From the NCBI RefSeq assembly GCF_963259705.1, contig NC_081849.1, positions 55,462,093 to 55,526,092 of the forward strand: a stretch of 64,000 nucleotides of DNA, in the 5' to 3' direction. Positions 61,888 to 64,000 of the stretch are shown here, piece by piece. This stretch comes from Myotis daubentonii. Lineage: Eukaryota > Chordata > Mammalia > Chiroptera > Vespertilionidae. The stretch's first letter is position 1. Each line of letters opens with the position of its first letter. The notes under the pieces were generated by a model. It made no database searches and was not told where the DNA came from. It saw nothing but the letters and a program-made list of their open reading frames with translations. Position numbers and translations under genes: made by a program.

Positions 61888-62109
61888 CAGTGGTTCTCAA
61901 CCTTGGCTGCACATTAGAATCACCTGGGAATCTTTTTAAACTCCTGATTTCTGGGCCTCATCCTCCGGAAATTCTGTTTCTTTGTTACTAATGTTGTGGC
62001 CCCACCCCATAACAAAGAAACTGAATTTCCGGAGGATGAGGCCCAGAAATCAGGATTTTAAAAAGATTCCCAGGTGATTCTAATGTGCAGCCAAGGTTGA
62101 GAACCACTG
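61888..62109. mobile_element. MER5A-like hAT fold-back element
   Basis: Ends read CAGTGGTTCTCAACCTTGG and its reverse complement, as in MER5A/Charlie-type hAT MITEs. Arms 61888-61987 and 62010-62109 pair over 100 bases with two mismatches, around a 22-base loop. Possible 8-bp target duplications are CTCTGCAT and CTCTAGAT, differing at two bases. Ordinary MER5A copies are only partly palindromic, so this near-perfect symmetry is unusual. It lies in an ETV1 intron. Confidence 0.85.
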
Positions 62110-62289
62110 CTCTAGATGCTGACTTCTGCCACCCTTGTCAAGAAAAGAAGATTCTATCTAACTGGTACTCCTTTCTAACACCTGGAACCTTCTCCCGGGA
62201 GCAGTGAATAATGTTAAAAAGGTAATGCTTTCCCAACTCCTTTTCAAGCAATTACAAAGTAATGCCACTAGTAACGAACAATTTCCCAG

Positions 62290-62330
<41 letters not shown>
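62290..62330. repeat. 41-base A homopolymer
   Basis: Forty-one uninterrupted A. No SINE body is attached on the plus strand, so its origin is unclear. In ETV1 RNA it is a U41 tract. Confidence 0.95.
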
Positions 62331-62331
<1 letters not shown>

Positions 62332-62812
62332 ACCAAAAAGGAAGGACTAGCAATCACTAACCAAATGGGCAGCTATGCTGGTCCCATGTTCCATAATGCA
62401 TCTTTTCATGAACAATAAAAGGAAAGAGGCCGCATTAGTCATCTGTGCATCCACAGTAGCATGCTTTCTGTTCTGCTTTGTTAATTACAGGATCAGCTTT
62501 CAATAAATCTCCAACAACAAGCTGCATGAGCTCAGCAGGGCAATGGAAAGCCCCTCTCACTCTTAGCAAGAAAGGCACTCTGGCTATAGCTCTAAGAATG
62601 AGATCTCTTATGGGACAAAAGAAAAAAAGCCTCTTAATGGAGACAGGAAAGAGAATTTATAAAAGGTAAAAGTTTAGCAAGAATTGAGTGCATCATAAAT
62701 GATGCGTTCAGAAATGTTTACATAGGGATGTTGACTGTTTTCAAGAGAAGCTAGAGTGATCTCTAGACTCCCACTACAAAAAGCAAAACCTGAAGCACAA
62801 TGAGACACCTAC

Positions 62813-62881
62813 CATCGAATTTCTCAGGGACAACACAGGTGTCGTCATAAAACTGCCTGGGGCCCTTTTCAAACATACAGC
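62813..62881 (-). CDS. ETV1: ETV1 internal coding exon (pre-ETS linker)
   Basis: This exon encodes a linker just before the ETS DNA-binding domain of ETV1/ER81, a nuclear PEA3-subfamily transcription factor that binds GGAA/T sites. Read on the minus strand it is 69 nt, flanked by a cag acceptor after a pyrimidine-rich tract and a gtaggt donor. It finishes a split codon, gives 22 residues beginning CMFEKGPRQF and ending PEKFD, and leaves one base for the next exon. Counting back from the stop of a 477-residue protein (the family's known length), these are about residues 292-313. Phase and protein continuity with 59386-59555 are exact. It is the most upstream ETV1 exon in the window; the rest of the gene lies past 64000. 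Confidence 0.95.
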
Positions 62882-62984
62882 CTGTGGGAGAAAATGAGAC
62901 ACATTTAATCGTGATAGAAATGAAGCTCACAAACAATTTAAAACAGAACCATGAACACAGTAACTGAGGTAGAACAACTGCCAT

Positions 62985-63150
62985 TCTTCAGCTCTGTGAC
63001 CGTGGGCACATTATTTAAGTCACGGGTCTTAGTTTCCTCATCTATAAAATGAGAACAATAAACCATCTATCTTTTAGGTATTTTGGGAAGATTAAATGAT
63101 TTAAAATATACAAGTTTAGACTAGTGTTTAACACACGGTGATATATGAGA
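62985..63150 (+). mobile_element. MIR/L2 core-type relic
   Basis: CTCTGTGACCGTGGGCACAT, AGTTTCCTCATCTATAAAAT and GAAGATTAAATGATTTAAA follow the MIR order. In an ETV1 intron, antisense to the gene. Confidence 0.75.
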
Positions 63151-63221
63151 ATTAGCTATTGATGTTATTACTAACCCAAGCATAGCGTTCCCATAAACAC
63201 TGGGGAACCTAGGGTTTATAA

Positions 63222-63429
63222 CAGCCATGGGCAAACTACGGCCTGTTTGAAATGAATAAAACTAAAAAAAAAAAAAAAAAAAAAAAAGAGCGTACCCTTT
63301 TATGTAATGATGTTTACTTTGAATTTATATTAGTTCACACAAACGCTCCATCCATGCTTTTGTTCCGGCCCTCCGGTCCAGTTTAAGACCCCATTGTGGC
63401 CCTCGAGTCAAAAAGTTTGCCCACCCCTG
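63222..63429 (-). mobile_element. hAT MITE (CAGGGGTGGGCAAAC family) in ETV1 intron
   Basis: Inverted copy of the 30316 element with perfect 8-bp duplication GTTTATAA (63214-63221, 63430-63437). It contains a run of more than 20 A at 63265-63288. Terminal CAGCCATGGGCAAACTACGG and TTTGCCCACCCCTG pair. Confidence 0.92.
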
Positions 63430-63674
63430 GTTTATAACCTATCATCTCCTTTCCCATTTTCTTCCGAATTTTGTTAGTCAATGAGACGACAGGGAAATCA
63501 AAATAAGTTACTGATATTTGCTTTGCATTACTGCCCTAATGAACTAGTCCGAGAGTCTAGCCTAGATATTTCCTTCCGTGGAGAAATAGCTAGGCCAGTC
63601 TCTTCATGTTTTCATCTTTAATAGCCAAGGTAGTTAAATAAAAATTTTTAAACTTTCCTTTTTTGCTGTAAGTC

Positions 63675-63675
<1 letters not shown>

Positions 63676-63708
<33 letters not shown>

Positions 63709-63710
63709 CA
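63676..63710. repeat. (CA)n microsatellite
   Basis: CA units with one CG variant near the right end, in an ETV1 intron. Confidence 0.96.
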
Positions 63711-64000
63711 GTGCAAACTAAAGTGACAGCTTTTCACAATCATTTTGTCCTCCAAATAGTCTTAACTGTGGACCTTTATTTAATTGTTATATTTAATCAC
63801 CAGGAAGAGATTTCACATAGTCATGGTTTTATTTCCAAAATGTATTAGTCGCTATTGTGGATACATAAGATTAACAACAGTAGCAACAATAATTTCATTG
63901 CATTTGTGCGGACTTCTGTTCTCAAATATTTTGGACATACTAGCTCATTAAACTATCTTCTAAACACAGGAATTTACTTCTACTAATATAATTTATATTA

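Larger units (their letters stand above)
59556..62812 (-). other. ETV1: ETV1 intron before the ETS exon
   Basis: A 3257-bp intron with a GTAGGT donor and TTAG acceptor. It holds the fold-back element at 61888-62109 and a 41-base A run at 62290-62330. The remainder is AT-rich and unassigned. Confidence 0.9.
62882..64000 (-). other. ETV1: ETV1 intron, partial
   Basis: Intron upstream of the 62813-62881 exon, cut by the window edge. It carries a MIR relic at 62985-63150, a hAT MITE at 63222-63429 and a CA repeat at 63676-63710. No further ETV1 exon is visible before 64000. Confidence 0.85.

Overview
This is vertebrate nuclear DNA, almost certainly from a vespertilionid bat. It is AT-rich and has no bacterial-style gene packing. 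It carries tRNA-derived Ves-type SINEs, many HeliBat-type Helitrons, and young-looking hAT and Tc1/mariner elements, a mix typical of vesper bats. The genus cannot be fixed from the sequence alone. Family names below come from recognition of remembered consensus sequences; no database search was run. An assembly gap of Ns lies at 4699-4896.

Gene content: the only gene I can support is the 3' end of ETV1 (ER81), on the minus strand. Four coding exons are present (62813-62881, 59386-59555, 54438-54539 and 49051-49272), all with canonical GT/AG borders and compatible phases. They encode the last 186 complete codons: the linker before the ETS domain, the whole ETS DNA-binding domain and the C-terminal tail. 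A long 3' untranslated region follows, running left from 49050. The 5' exons lie beyond position 64000. No protein-coding gene is supported in 1-46000, which is intergenic sequence downstream of ETV1. The short open frames there fall in repeats or in unremarkable AT-rich DNA.

Layout: 1-5200 holds MLT1 and L2 relics, a GT microsatellite and the gap. 5200-16660 holds two composite Helitrons and one inverted Helitron, an L1 tail, a SPIN hAT, an MLT1/MST LTR and a Ves SINE. 16660-22600 is mostly unassigned. 22600-25500 is a nested cluster: a Ves SINE, then an L1 3' end broken by a SPIN element and by two Helitrons joined head to tail. 25500-39540 holds SINEs, an abutting hAT/mariner MITE pair inside a repeat-rich stretch, an MLT1 LTR split by a Tigger1-type element, and a mariner with very long inverted arms. 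39600-46260 holds MLT1 LTRs, two inverted Helitrons (one inside an L1 tail) and another Tigger1-type element. 46260-64000 is ETV1, with intronic SINEs, a SPIN, a hAT MITE and an almost perfect 100-bp fold-back element.

No new multi-gene system was found. The most notable items are the fold-back element in an ETV1 intron, the composite Helitrons whose inner 3' terminator hairpin looks damaged, the exact head-to-tail Helitron pair, the mariner with about 174-bp arms, and a LINE tail ending roughly 50 bp from the last ETV1 splice acceptor.
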